Of a stretch of DNA of 64,000 nt, positions 45,652 to 53,865 are shown one piece after another. The notes beneath the pieces are model-generated. The model saw nothing but the letters and a program-made list of their open reading frames with translations, searched no databases and was not told the DNA's origin. How positions within the stretch are numbered: the stretch's first letter is position 1; every line of letters starts with the position of its first letter. A program made the position numbers and the translations under genes. The DNA is taken from assembly GCA_000380225.1 (NCBI GenBank), contig KB904821.1:3154744-3218743 (forward strand). The letters run 5' to 3'. Source of the stretch: a filamentous cyanobacterium ESFC-1 (GTDB lineage: Bacteria > Cyanobacteriota > Cyanobacteriia > Cyanobacteriales > Spirulinaceae).

Positions 45652-45908
45652 GAGGGGTGTGAACAGTAATGCAAAATCTTTTCAAAACTACGCAACCTTA
45701 TTCATTTCTTGTGAAGCGAATGGTTATCTGCGTAAGTATCTAAACACTTATTTTGCCAAAAACCACGGCGTAATAGTGCGCTGATAACGCAGCTATTAAT
45801 GGCGGTAAGTTCTACCGTGTCAGCTTGTGGACTTGATAGTGCCGACACTACAAGGTTGAAGCAAGAAGTAAACATCAAAGGTATTTAGGTAGGTTTGAGT
45901 AAGTTTTA
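45652..45908 (+). repeat. 257-bp twin element, copy 2
   Basis: Second copy of the element at 38533-38789, same length and orientation, 7119 bp apart. It begins 6 bp after the KGK gene stop and ends 66 bp before a truncated beta-barrel gene. Identity stops sharply at both ends, so the boundaries are those of a defined mobile unit. Confidence 0.9.
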
Positions 45909-45973
45909 TAAAACGGCTGCAACCAAATTATCCTGAAAACGTCCTAAACCGCAGCTAAACAAAAGCACAATAA

Positions 45974-46282
45974 ACCTTACCGATTTCGGCTAGAGGGGCG
46001 TTGTTTGTGGGGAGTGAGTCGCGGGCATTTGAGCCGACGATTTCCTACGATATGCCCGTCGCTGAAAATACGAATGTGTATGTGGGGGGCGGTTATACCT
46101 TTGTGGAAAATTCTGGCACAGAAACGCCGTTGGGCGATCGCAACTCTCCCGTTGTGGCGGCAGGGGTAGAGTCAGCAGTGGGGAATTTGGTGGTTTACAG
46201 TAAGGCCCGTATGCGCCTTAATCGGGGCGATTCTACCGCGTCTCCGGTCAAAGTGCAGATGGGGGCAGGCTACCGATTTTAA
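45974..46282 (+). pseudogene. 3' fragment of an outer-membrane beta-barrel protein
   Basis: An open frame of 102 codons after a TAA at 45971 reads TLPISARGALFVGSESRAFEP, TISYDMPVAENTNVYVGGGYTFVE and ends VKVQMGAGYRF. The alternating pattern and terminal aromatic (F) are those of an outer-membrane barrel. There is no ATG and no signal peptide; TTG 46001 is the only start-like codon. The missing 5' part lies on the side of the 257-bp element, so the gene was probably truncated by it or by a linked deletion. Confidence 0.7.
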
Positions 46283-46744
46283 AATTTTTTTCCAAACCTT
46301 CCAGATTGGGTCAAGTTTGACCCGTATTAAGGAATGGTAGATGCACCCTGGTTACTTACCCCTTCAAGCGTAGTATATATTGGTTTTGCCAATTCGCGAT
46401 CGCTTGAGGGGATTTTTTTTGGCAAAAATTACAGATTTATCATCATCCATAACACCAAAATCGAACTTTGAAGGTTATTCTCTCGGCAAAAAATATGCCT
46501 TGACGGGGGTGGAGATGGATGCCTAACCTAGGCTATGACTTAAATTGATGAAGGAAGCAAAACTTTGTTCTTCTCCCTCTCGCTAAGATATTTTTTGTAT
46601 GTGTGTGTATAAATAGTTACAAAAATGAAATGTATAACTCAATAAACTTCAGTAAAAATATATTTTTTGCAGTTGCCATTCCTAAACAGCACATGATAAA
46701 CTTTTTTAATATCTCATACGCCAAAGAAATAAATACCTATATTT
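46283..46744. other. AT-rich intergenic region
   Basis: 462 bp with one HIP1 site (46396-46403) and T-rich stretches. TGAGGGGATTTTTTTT at 46405-46420 may end transcription. The base composition becomes noticeably AT-rich from about 46.5 kb, at the edge of the orphan-gene patch. No gene seen. Confidence 0.5.
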
Positions 46745-47098
46745 ATGTCGTTTAACACACCTTTAACATCAATCAAAGGATCTTTCGTGCAAGCTCTCAA
46801 AAGCTTACCTGATTTCGGGGATCTCACTCAGTTGGATATTGGTCATATTGTCGATAAAACCTTAAAATCGATGCTTAGAGACTTTTTACTGGATTACGAT
46901 ATGAAGCCCGGTGAAGACTTTATCGATAATCTGCGTGATAATGAACCCAGTGCTGACTTTGTTGTTTGTTCAGAAAGAGCTAATCTTTTGGTTAAAGCAT
47001 TAATGGAAAATAGAGTAAGCGTTGTAAGAGAACATACAAGAATCAGCAAAACAGGTAGAGAATATACTGTACAAGCCCACTTTAGAGTAAAAAACTAA
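46745..47098 (+). CDS. Orphan protein, unknown function
   Basis: 117 aa, cytosolic, mixed alpha/beta (MSFNTPLTSIKGSFVQALKSLPDFGDLTQLDIGHIVDKTLKSMLRDF ... VREHTRISKTGREYTVQAHFRVKN). No motif recognised. Codon use is AT-biased compared with genes on either side. It is first of three same-strand small genes. Confidence 0.6.
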   Translation: MSFNTPLTSIKGSFVQALKSLPDFGDLTQLDIGHIVDKTLKSMLRDFLLDYDMKPGEDFIDNLRDNEPSADFVVCSERANLLVKALMENRVSVVREHTRISKTGREYTVQAHFRVKN

Positions 47099-47205
47099 CT
47101 TTCAGACTGCGATAATCGTAAGGAAAGCATTAAATCTTACTATATGGTGAGTCAGTACTTTGGTTTGAAAATGCTACATTTTGTTTATGCTAATCGGTTG
47201 TGGTC

Positions 47206-47550
47206 ATGAAATCTAAAGTTTTTAAGTCAGGAAATTATGTTTACGAATGTAAAACTGCCTCTGGTTTCTTGGGAGGTACAGTAGATGCTTTTTATCTCCA
47301 GCAGTCTATCAATAAACTTAAAAAACGCTGGGAAGTCTATGGTATGCCATCAGGTTACTACTATGTCTTCCCTACTAACTATATTAATAAAAAGTGTTTG
47401 GAAGTAATAAATACCTTTAAAAATGAATATAGGGGAGAAGTAGATATAGATTACTATGATTGCGACAATGTTAAAAATTTAATTAACAACTTATCTCGCC
47501 TTAGTAGCTTTCAATCTTTAGTGGATTACATTCAAAAAGTTAGAGGTTAA
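47206..47550 (+). CDS. Orphan protein, unknown function
   Basis: 114 aa from ATG 47206 (MKSKVFKSGNYVYECKTASGFLGGTVDAFYLQQ); an in-frame GTG at 47200 is possible. It is rich in Tyr, Lys and Asn. The second half (VYGMPSGYYYVFPTNYINKKCLEVINTFKN ... DYYDCDNVKNLINNL) has the look of a Mrr-like nuclease C-terminus, but this is a weak impression. The next gene starts directly after its stop codon. Confidence 0.6.
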   Translation: MKSKVFKSGNYVYECKTASGFLGGTVDAFYLQQSINKLKKRWEVYGMPSGYYYVFPTNYINKKCLEVINTFKNEYRGEVDIDYYDCDNVKNLINNLSRLSSFQSLVDYIQKVRG

Positions 47551-48021
47551 TTGACTTTGGCAATAGAATTTTATAAATGTAAATATTTTTGTTTTCCTCC
47601 AGATGAAGTAAAAACTATCGGGAGAGAAAGTGTAATCAAAGCTATCAAAAGCTTATTTGAAAAGCCTTCTGAAAGAGAAGATCAACATAACTCAATTATC
47701 AAAGATAATTTCGAGCCAATTGATATAAATATCCTAGAAATTGAACCAATACCAAATATTAATGAAATAATTAAAAAGGAAGATTTATCTATTTTAAATT
47801 CACAAAAAAAAGATTTGAAACCTTTCTTTTTTGCTGTTAATGAAACTATGTGGACAGAAATAGATCGTCAGTTTATAGAGCAGATTAATCAATCATTAAC
47901 AAGAGAATCGACCAGTTCAAAAACGCAACCTTCAGAAATAATCATACAAATCACTAATGAGTTTCAGACTCTTCAGAAAAGTTACAAGAGTCTCAATCTA
48001 TTTGTCAAGCCTGAAATGTAA
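47551..48021 (+). CDS. Orphan protein translated from TTG directly after the previous stop
   Basis: 156 aa. The start is TTG at 47551, the base after the TAA of the upstream gene, which suggests translational coupling. There is no in-frame Met until residue 110. The protein is polar with many Ile/Lys/Glu residues (KLYFEKPSERED-like linker, FEPIDINILEIEPIPNINEIIKKEDLSILN) and a coiled-coil-like C-terminus. No family recognised. It may work with the preceding protein. Confidence 0.5.
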   Translation: MTLAIEFYKCKYFCFPPDEVKTIGRESVIKAIKSLFEKPSEREDQHNSIIKDNFEPIDINILEIEPIPNINEIIKKEDLSILNSQKKDLKPFFFAVNETMWTEIDRQFIEQINQSLTRESTSSKTQPSEIIIQITNEFQTLQKSYKSLNLFVKPEM

Positions 48022-48117
48022 TAAAAGTGCGCCAGACTTGTTCTGCAATCTACGACGCACTTTTGATAGTCATTTCAATTAAGTTCCGTACATTAGGTAC
48101 ATTAGTTTGATGAGTTT

Positions 48118-48175
48118 AGTCCGCGAAGACGGACTTTGTTCTTGTTAGCCCCAGATTTTAATCTGTGGGTGGGTT
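48118..48175 (+). repeat. Dispersed repeat family D, copy 2
   Basis: AGTCCGCGAAGACGGACTTT hairpin followed by TTAGCCCCAGATTTTAATCT and GTGGGTGGGTT. It matches 24101-24157, with compensated changes in the second hairpin (GGATTTCAATCC against AGATTTTAATCT). Confidence 0.85.
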
Positions 48176-48215
48176 GTGGGTTGTTAGTTTTGACTTGGAA
48201 TTACTATATTAACCA

Positions 48216-49694
48216 CTAAAACAACTTCGCCCCCTTCACCTGCGCTGATTGTTGCAGATTCGCTCGTTCGCCACAAGCTTTCGGAGTCGGGAACAACTTA
48301 CCCGGATTGGCTAACCCCTTGGGATTAAACGCCCCCCGGACGAGTTGCATCGTTTCTAAGTCTGTTTCGTTGAACATTTGCGGCATATAGCAATTTTTGT
48401 CTGCCCCGATGCCATGTTCCCCCGACAAACTGCCCCCGGCTTCGACGCACAACCGCAGGATTTCTTCGCCCACTTTTTCGACTTCGGCAAAAGCTCCTTC
48501 TACCGCTTCATCATAAAGAACCAAAGGGTGTAAGTTGCCATCCCCGGCATGAAATACATTCGCAATGCGATAGCCAGAAGATTCGCTGAGGGCTTCAATT
48601 TCCCCTAATACTTTCGCCAGTTGGGTGCGGGGAATAACGCCATCTTGGACGAAATAGTTGGGGCTGATGTGTCCTGCCGCCGCAAACGCCGCTTTACGCC
48701 CTTTCCAGAGCTTCAGGCGAGTTTCGGCATCGCTGGCCGCTGTGACCCCGCGAGCGCCTTTCTGCTGGCAAATCTGGGTGACTCGTTCTTTATTGGTCGT
48801 CACTTCTACTTCTAAGCCGTCTAATTCCACCAGCAAGATTGCGCCAGCATCGCGGGGATAACAACCCGTCGCCACAATATCTTCAACGGCGTTGATGCTG
48901 AGGTTGTCCATGATTTCCATCCCGGCGGGTATCACCCCGGCACTAATAATCCCGGCTACGGCTTCTCCGGCGGCGGCGATGGTGTCAAAATCAGCCAAGA
49001 GAACGCAAATCGCTTCGGGGGTTTTGAGGATGCGGAGGGTGACTTCTGTGGCGATGCCTAATGTGCCTTCTGAGCCGACAAATACGCCCATGAGGTCATA
49101 ACCGGGCATTTCGGGGATTGCGCCGCCGAGGTCGATAATTGAGCCGTCGGGGGTGACGACTTTCACGCCTAAAACATGGTTGGTGGTTACGCCGTATTTG
49201 AGGCAATGTACCCCCCCAGAGTTTTCAGCGACGTTACCGCCAATGGAGCAGATAATTTGGCTGGAGGGGTCGGGAGCGTAGTAAAATCCGGCTCCGCTTA
49301 CGGTTTGGGTAACCCAGTTATTGATTACGCCGGGTTGCACGACAACGCGCTGATTTTCGAGGTCTACGTCGAGAATGCGATTCATGCGGGCGGTCACGAT
49401 GAGTACGCCGTCTTCAACGGGGAGTGCGCCCCCAGAAAGTCCGGTTCCTGCGCCTCTGGCCACCCAGGGGAGTTCGTATTGGTCGCAGATTTTGACGGCA
49501 GTGGCGACTTGTGCGGTGGTGCGGGGTAGGACGACGAGGGCGGGACGTTGGCGATAGGCGGCGAGTCCGTCGCATTCGTAGGTGAGTAGTTCGTCTTTGC
49601 GGCGCACGACGGCATCTTTGCCGAGGGCTTGTTCAAAGGCTTTGATGATGGGTTGACCGTTGCGTTTGCTGGTGGATGAGAGGAGGTTTAGCAT
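48216..49694 (-). CDS. glcD: GlcD, glycolate dehydrogenase FAD subunit
   Basis: 492 aa. It oxidises glycolate to glyoxylate in photorespiration, using FAD and passing electrons to the quinone pool or another acceptor. The FAD_binding_4 domain contains ARGAGTGLSGGALP, PDPSSQIICSIGGNVAENSGGVHCLKYG and GSEGTLGI. The C-terminal oxidase domain ends with HAGDGNLHPLVLYDE and GGSLSGEHGIGADK. It lies about 9 kb from ccm/rbcL, whose product Rubisco makes the 2-phosphoglycolate precursor. glcE/glcF are not in the window. Confidence 0.95.
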   Translation of the reverse strand: MLNLLSSTSKRNGQPIIKAFEQALGKDAVVRRKDELLTYECDGLAAYRQRPALVVLPRTTAQVATAVKICDQYELPWVARGAGTGLSGGALPVEDGVLIVTARMNRILDVDLENQRVVVQPGVINNWVTQTVSGAGFYYAPDPSSQIICSIGGNVAENSGGVHCLKYGVTTNHVLGVKVVTPDGSIIDLGGAIPEMPGYDLMGVFVGSEGTLGIATEVTLRILKTPEAICVLLADFDTIAAAGEAVAGIISAGVIPAGMEIMDNLSINAVEDIVATGCYPRDAGAILLVELDGLEVEVTTNKERVTQICQQKGARGVTAASDAETRLKLWKGRKAAFAAAGHISPNYFVQDGVIPRTQLAKVLGEIEALSESSGYRIANVFHAGDGNLHPLVLYDEAVEGAFAEVEKVGEEILRLCVEAGGSLSGEHGIGADKNCYMPQMFNETDLETMQLVRGAFNPKGLANPGKLFPTPKACGERANLQQSAQVKGAKLF

Positions 49695-49705
49695 TGATTG
49701 TTTTA

Positions 49706-49734
49706 GGCAGTGGGCAGTGGGCAGTGGGCAATAG
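49706..49734. repeat. GGCAGTG heptad run
   Basis: About four GGCAGTG units just upstream of the glcD start codon (10 bp away). Confidence 0.85.
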
Positions 49735-49848
49735 GGGGAGTTAGAAAGAGTTGCTTACTAATGATATGTATTATTTTAGAGATTTTTGTCAGGTTGCGAT
49801 CGCGCTACGAGTTAGATAGATTTCTTTAGTAGAACCCAGACATATTCC

Positions 49849-49913
49849 AGAACCCCGGTTTCTAGTGTCGAAATCTAACTTAATCGGGTAAGCAAATAAG
49901 AAACCGGGGTTCT
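49849..49913. repeat. Inverted-repeat element, family G
   Basis: Perfect 15-bp arms AGAACCCCGGTTTCT / AGAAACCGGGGTTCT flank 35 bp. A degenerate copy is at 5141-5197. Located in the gap between glcD and the GNAT gene. Confidence 0.88.
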
Positions 49914-49925
49914 TAATTCTCGATA

Positions 49926-50396
49926 TTAAGATTTTATGATTTTGGTCATTAAAAACTGTTTGAAAATTTGACCGCGATAGGGTTTTTCCCGTTCTTGGGT
50001 AACTACAAACCCTTTGGCGGTGAAAAAGGATTGGGCGGTGATGCTGACTTCGGCAGAAAGGGATGTGATGTTTTGCTGTTTGGCATCTTCTTCGAGTTGA
50101 TTTAATAAGTTTGAACCGACTTTGCAACCTTGCCATTGAGAGTGAACATAAAAGCAATCAATATGACCGTTTTGGGCAAATTCTGTAAAGCCGACGACAG
50201 TATTTTCGATTTCAGCGACGTAGACCACTTGATATTGAGAAAGGCGATCGCGCCAATAAGATATACTTTGAATACAAGGCGACCAAGCGGTAATCTGGGC
50301 GGGGCTGTAGTGCTGAGAGTTAATGCGGTGGATGGTATTATGATACAGTTGCGCGATCGCGCCAATATCTTTTTCTTGATAAGGACGAACGATCAT
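49926..50396 (-). CDS. GNAT-family N-acetyltransferase
   Basis: 156 aa. It has the acetyl-CoA-binding core HIDCFYVHSQWQGCKVGSNLLNQLEEDAKQQ and the C-terminal strand (AQSFFTAKGFVV). The substrate is unknown. It overlaps the upstream kinase gene by 4 bp (50393-50396), so the two are translationally coupled, and the acetyltransferase may act on or with the kinase. This pairing is inference from the overlap. Confidence 0.88.
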   Translation of the reverse strand: MIVRPYQEKDIGAIAQLYHNTIHRINSQHYSPAQITAWSPCIQSISYWRDRLSQYQVVYVAEIENTVVGFTEFAQNGHIDCFYVHSQWQGCKVGSNLLNQLEEDAKQQNITSLSAEVSITAQSFFTAKGFVVTQEREKPYRGQIFKQFLMTKIIKS

Positions 50397-52408
50397 GGTA
50401 ATTGATAGATGTGAATATCCTGGTCGTGACTTCCAGTAGCAATGGTTTTAAGGTCGCGAGTAATATCAAAATAGTTAATGGGATAGGGATAATCTGTAAC
50501 GATTTGTTGGGTTTCTCCGGTTTCTAAATCCCAAAAACGAATCGTTTTGTCAGCACTACTACTCACTAAAGTTTTGCCATCAATGGCAATTTCCACATCA
50601 TTAACATAACTGCTGTGACCAATTAAGGTTTGGCGTTCTTCCCCGGTATAAGTATCCCATAATTTAATCGTATCATCGGCACTTGCACTCGCAAGAGTTT
50701 GACCATCGGGACTTATTTCTAAGTCATTGACATAGCTTTTATGACCCTTTAAAGTTTGTAATTCTGTTCCCGTCGTCGTCTCCCAAAATCTAATGGTTTT
50801 GTCAGCGCTACCACTGGCTAAAACTTGACCGTCAGGACGAATGGCTAAGGCATTCACCGCACTGGTATGTCCCTGTAAAACTTGTTTTTCTTTCCGGGTT
50901 GCTAAGTCCCAAATCCGAATGGTTTGATCGGCACTGGCACTATATAAAATTTTACCATCTAAGTTAAAAAGTAAAGCATTAATAGAACTGGTATGACCGC
51001 TTAAATCAGCGAGTAGTTCTCCGGTTGCTAAATCCCACAATTTAATGATTTCATTCGCGCCACCACTGGCTAATATTTGACCATCAGGACTAATAGCTAA
51101 ATCATTAACATAACTGTTGTGATTGAAAGTTTTTAATAACTCTCCGGTGTTTAATTTCCAAACTTTGATGGTTTGATCGGCACTCGCACTAATTAACAGT
51201 TTACGATCTGCGGTAATTAAAAGGTTGTTTATTTCGCTAGTGTGACCTTGAAAGGTGCGATCGCTTTGCCAGGATCGCATTGATAAAGAAGCCACAGTCT
51301 GCGTAACTGGGGGACGAGAAGAAACGAAAAAGTAACCGCCAGTTACCATTAATAACACCGCTAATCCCCCACCAATTAAACTTTTGTGCTTAATATTTTT
51401 AGTTTTTTTCCCCTTTTGTAAAAAAGTGGTTTTGGCCATGACGACCGTATTTTCATCCCGTATTACATTGTGTTCAGCCGTTACAATTTCGGGATTTTTA
51501 CCGCTCAATTGGTTGAGAGTTGAAATAATTTCTTGGGTGTCTTTGGGGCGATTAATGGCTTTAGGAGACATCAAGCAATCGATAAAATTAGCGAATTGGG
51601 GCGAAATTTGGGGGGCATAAGCTCGCCATTCAAACTCGTCCGTGAGGGGGTTATAAATATCTTTATCGGTGAGTTTTTTCCCCGTGAGTAAATAAACAAA
51701 AGTACGTCCTAAAGCGTAAAAATCAGATTGGGGAACTGCATGACCTTTTTCCTGTTCGGGGGGTGTATATCCGGCGGAACTAATGCGCGTAATCGTTCCG
51801 GCGCTGCCAATTTGTGCGAGGTAAGTATAGGTCATTTCGCGGGCTGCACCAAAGTCAATTAAAACCAATTGACCCGAAGGACGCAGCATAATATTTTGTA
51901 GTTTAATATCCCGATGAAAGTAGTTTTTGAGGTGAACAACTTGCAGGATTTGGGTGATTTGCTGAAGCCATTGTATTGCTTGAGATTCATCAATCAGTTG
52001 CGTTTGTTGGCGCAACCATTGTTGTAAGTTCATCCCCTCAATTTTTTCCATGACAAAGCAATGGCTAGGTTCGGGATTGTTATGAGCAAAATAGGTAAAA
52101 TAAGCATCCGGTTCAACTTTAGGAATCCCCGGATGATTTAATTGACTGAGGATAACAGCTTCTTGGCGAAAAAGCTCAACGGCGCGGGTGTTTTTGTGAT
52201 GGTGAGATTTGAGAACTTTGAGAATTTTGTGTTCTGTGCCGTCGCTGACTTCATAAATCGCCGCAAAACCACTATCATCATTTAAGAGTTTAGTAATGCG
52301 GTAGTCATCGCGCAGTTTTAAAGAAGAACCACAATGACGACAAACTACATTTTCAGCATTCGCTAGATCGCCCGGTTGCGGACAAAGTGGGTTAATACAG
52401 TAGCACAT
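50393..52408 (-). CDS. Ser/Thr protein kinase with zinc ribbon, membrane segment and WD40 propeller
   Basis: 671 aa. The N-terminal Cys-rich segment (Cys2, Cys4, Cys9, Cys23, Cys26) looks like a zinc ribbon. The kinase domain has Lys64 (KILKVLK), catalytic Asp167 (YFHRDIKLQN) and DFG 185-187, with PPEQ in the activation region. A transmembrane helix (IGGGLAVLLMVTGGYFFVSS, near residue 350) separates it from seven WD40 blades ending VWKL, LWDL, IWDL, FWET, LWDT, FWDL, and HIYQL. The propeller would be periplasmic or thylakoid-luminal. This architecture is typical of cyanobacterial Hanks-type kinases. Confidence 0.93.
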   Translation of the reverse strand: MCYCINPLCPQPGDLANAENVVCRHCGSSLKLRDDYRITKLLNDDSGFAAIYEVSDGTEHKILKVLKSHHHKNTRAVELFRQEAVILSQLNHPGIPKVEPDAYFTYFAHNNPEPSHCFVMEKIEGMNLQQWLRQQTQLIDESQAIQWLQQITQILQVVHLKNYFHRDIKLQNIMLRPSGQLVLIDFGAAREMTYTYLAQIGSAGTITRISSAGYTPPEQEKGHAVPQSDFYALGRTFVYLLTGKKLTDKDIYNPLTDEFEWRAYAPQISPQFANFIDCLMSPKAINRPKDTQEIISTLNQLSGKNPEIVTAEHNVIRDENTVVMAKTTFLQKGKKTKNIKHKSLIGGGLAVLLMVTGGYFFVSSRPPVTQTVASLSMRSWQSDRTFQGHTSEINNLLITADRKLLISASADQTIKVWKLNTGELLKTFNHNSYVNDLAISPDGQILASGGANEIIKLWDLATGELLADLSGHTSSINALLFNLDGKILYSASADQTIRIWDLATRKEKQVLQGHTSAVNALAIRPDGQVLASGSADKTIRFWETTTGTELQTLKGHKSYVNDLEISPDGQTLASASADDTIKLWDTYTGEERQTLIGHSSYVNDVEIAIDGKTLVSSSADKTIRFWDLETGETQQIVTDYPYPINYFDITRDLKTIATGSHDQDIHIYQLP

Positions 52409-52465
52409 AGTTGGAGCTACCCAAAAATCGGGGAAGGATAGAACGTTACAGCGTCACAGATGCTT

Positions 52466-52609
52466 CTATCCCTTCATGTTACTGCGATTTGAATGGGTTT
52501 TGTGGCGATCGCCAGATAATGTTTGGACAATAACCCATTGTCCCGTAACTGGATCGCGATAAGTTTGAAACGGATTAGCTTTTAATGGGGTTTCACAAGC
52601 TTTGGCCAT
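52466..52609 (-). CDS. Small conserved cyanobacterial protein (47 aa)
   Basis: 47 codons, ATG at 52609-52607, stop TAG at 52468-52466. The sequence MAKACETPLKANPFQTYRDP then VTGQWVIVQTLSGDRHKTHS continues to the end. The NPFQTYRDPxTGQW core is one I recall from small conserved cyanobacterial proteins with no known function. The gene fills the gap between the kinase and the CO2-hydration gene. Confidence 0.65.
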   Translation of the reverse strand: MAKACETPLKANPFQTYRDPVTGQWVIVQTLSGDRHKTHSNRSNMKG

Positions 52610-52723
52610 GGCACTCCGATACCTCCCAATTTGATCCTTATCCTATTATTCTAGGGGCAGAGATTAATGAGGGGCGCGATCGCTATCACAGGTTTTGTTG
52701 TTTGTGGTTGGTGAAAATTGTGT

Positions 52724-53854
52724 CTAAGCTTCATTCACCGTCAGCAAGCGGGAGGTTTCAAAACGATCCATCCAACCCTGTAAATACTGACGATTTTCTT
52801 GTTGATGTTGGGGGTTTTGACTGTCGAAAGGATGGGGGGCTAAACCCTTAATCGCAGCAGTCGTGACGCAAAACATTGACTTCTGGAAACTTTGGCAAAT
52901 CTGCACCCGCAAATCATCTTCTTGACGGGGGGTTTGACGATAGACATCGTGGAGATAGGACGGCAGAAAATGGCGCATATCCTGCATTAATAGCGTCGGC
53001 GGAATACCTGACCCCCCAACGGGTATCGGGTCAGCATACAGCGCCCCGTAGGTAAAATCCCCTTGTCCCGATGGGATTTGATGGGCTTGGGCGTTGTAAG
53101 ATACCGTCCCTGGAAAGGGCGTACCCCGGAAGAAAATCGCCTCGACATAAGGGACGGCGGTATCCATCAAAAAGGTGAGTCCTGCCGACTGGGGAATAAT
53201 ATCGTAAGTTTCCCCGCGCAACTGGACGCTGTAGGTAATGGGCTTACTCGCATCAGCCACCAAGCCATCGAGGATATGTTGTACCACTTGGGGAATTGAG
53301 GTAATTTCGCCCTTGTCGTAGCGATCGCTCAAACTTAAAAACATATCGCTCATCACCCGCCAAAACTGCCCCAAACCACTGTAATACGACAGCATTCGCA
53401 CTTGTTCGGGCAGATAGTCGGGAAATAAAGCATTTAAGCCCAACATGAATGGATTATTGCGCCATTGGGCTTGAATCGCAGCTTTAGCATTTTTGACAAA
53501 CTCTGGCGAGTCGAGATAAGCATCTAATTTGCCGCCCCCATGCCAAAACATAGACTTCATGCAATATTCAGCATATTCGTAATTCAGGCGATCGTGAAAC
53601 CAATGGGCGGTTAAACGCTTGAGAGACACATCGCCATTAAAATACTTGAAAAAGGGAAACAACACCAAAAACTGATTTTCTGAGATGTAAATCAAATTGC
53701 GGGAATAAGCATCCAAAACCACCCCATAACTTTTGAGAATCCCTACCACTTCCACCACATTCAAGGGTGAATCTTGCAGTAAATCCTGTCCCGCTTCGAG
53801 GCGTTTGATATATTCAGCGAGGGGATGGCGAGAAGTTGCAATTCGAGTCGTCAT
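52724..53854 (-). CDS. cupB: CO2 hydration protein of the NDH-1 complex (CupB/ChpX-like)
   Basis: 376 aa. Characteristic family sequence: HPLAEYIKRLEAGQDLLQDSPLNVVEVVGILKSYGVVLDAYSRNLIYISENQFLVLFPFFKYFNG, and AHWFHDRLNYEYAEYCMKSMFWHGGG. The protein binds the NDH-1MS/MS' complex and converts CO2 to bicarbonate on the thylakoid. The shorter length and absence of a cupS gene beside it favour the constitutive CupB/ChpX form over inducible CupA/ChpY. It is last in the ndhF-ndhD-chp cluster, separated from ndhD by about 290 bp of repeats. Confidence 0.82.
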   Translation of the reverse strand: MTTRIATSRHPLAEYIKRLEAGQDLLQDSPLNVVEVVGILKSYGVVLDAYSRNLIYISENQFLVLFPFFKYFNGDVSLKRLTAHWFHDRLNYEYAEYCMKSMFWHGGGKLDAYLDSPEFVKNAKAAIQAQWRNNPFMLGLNALFPDYLPEQVRMLSYYSGLGQFWRVMSDMFLSLSDRYDKGEITSIPQVVQHILDGLVADASKPITYSVQLRGETYDIIPQSAGLTFLMDTAVPYVEAIFFRGTPFPGTVSYNAQAHQIPSGQGDFTYGALYADPIPVGGSGIPPTLLMQDMRHFLPSYLHDVYRQTPRQEDDLRVQICQSFQKSMFCVTTAAIKGLAPHPFDSQNPQHQQENRQYLQGWMDRFETSRLLTVNEA

Positions 53855-53865
53855 TTCAGTTATCA

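Noticed and set aside
52585-52851. 88-residue plus-strand frame overlapping the CO2-hydration gene.
   Set aside because: Antisense shadow; the minus strand holds the 47-codon gene and the Cup gene.
52724-53854. Assignment as CupA/ChpY with ndhF3-ndhD3.
   Set aside because: The protein is shorter than I recall for CupA and no cupS lies beside it; not fully excluded without alignment.
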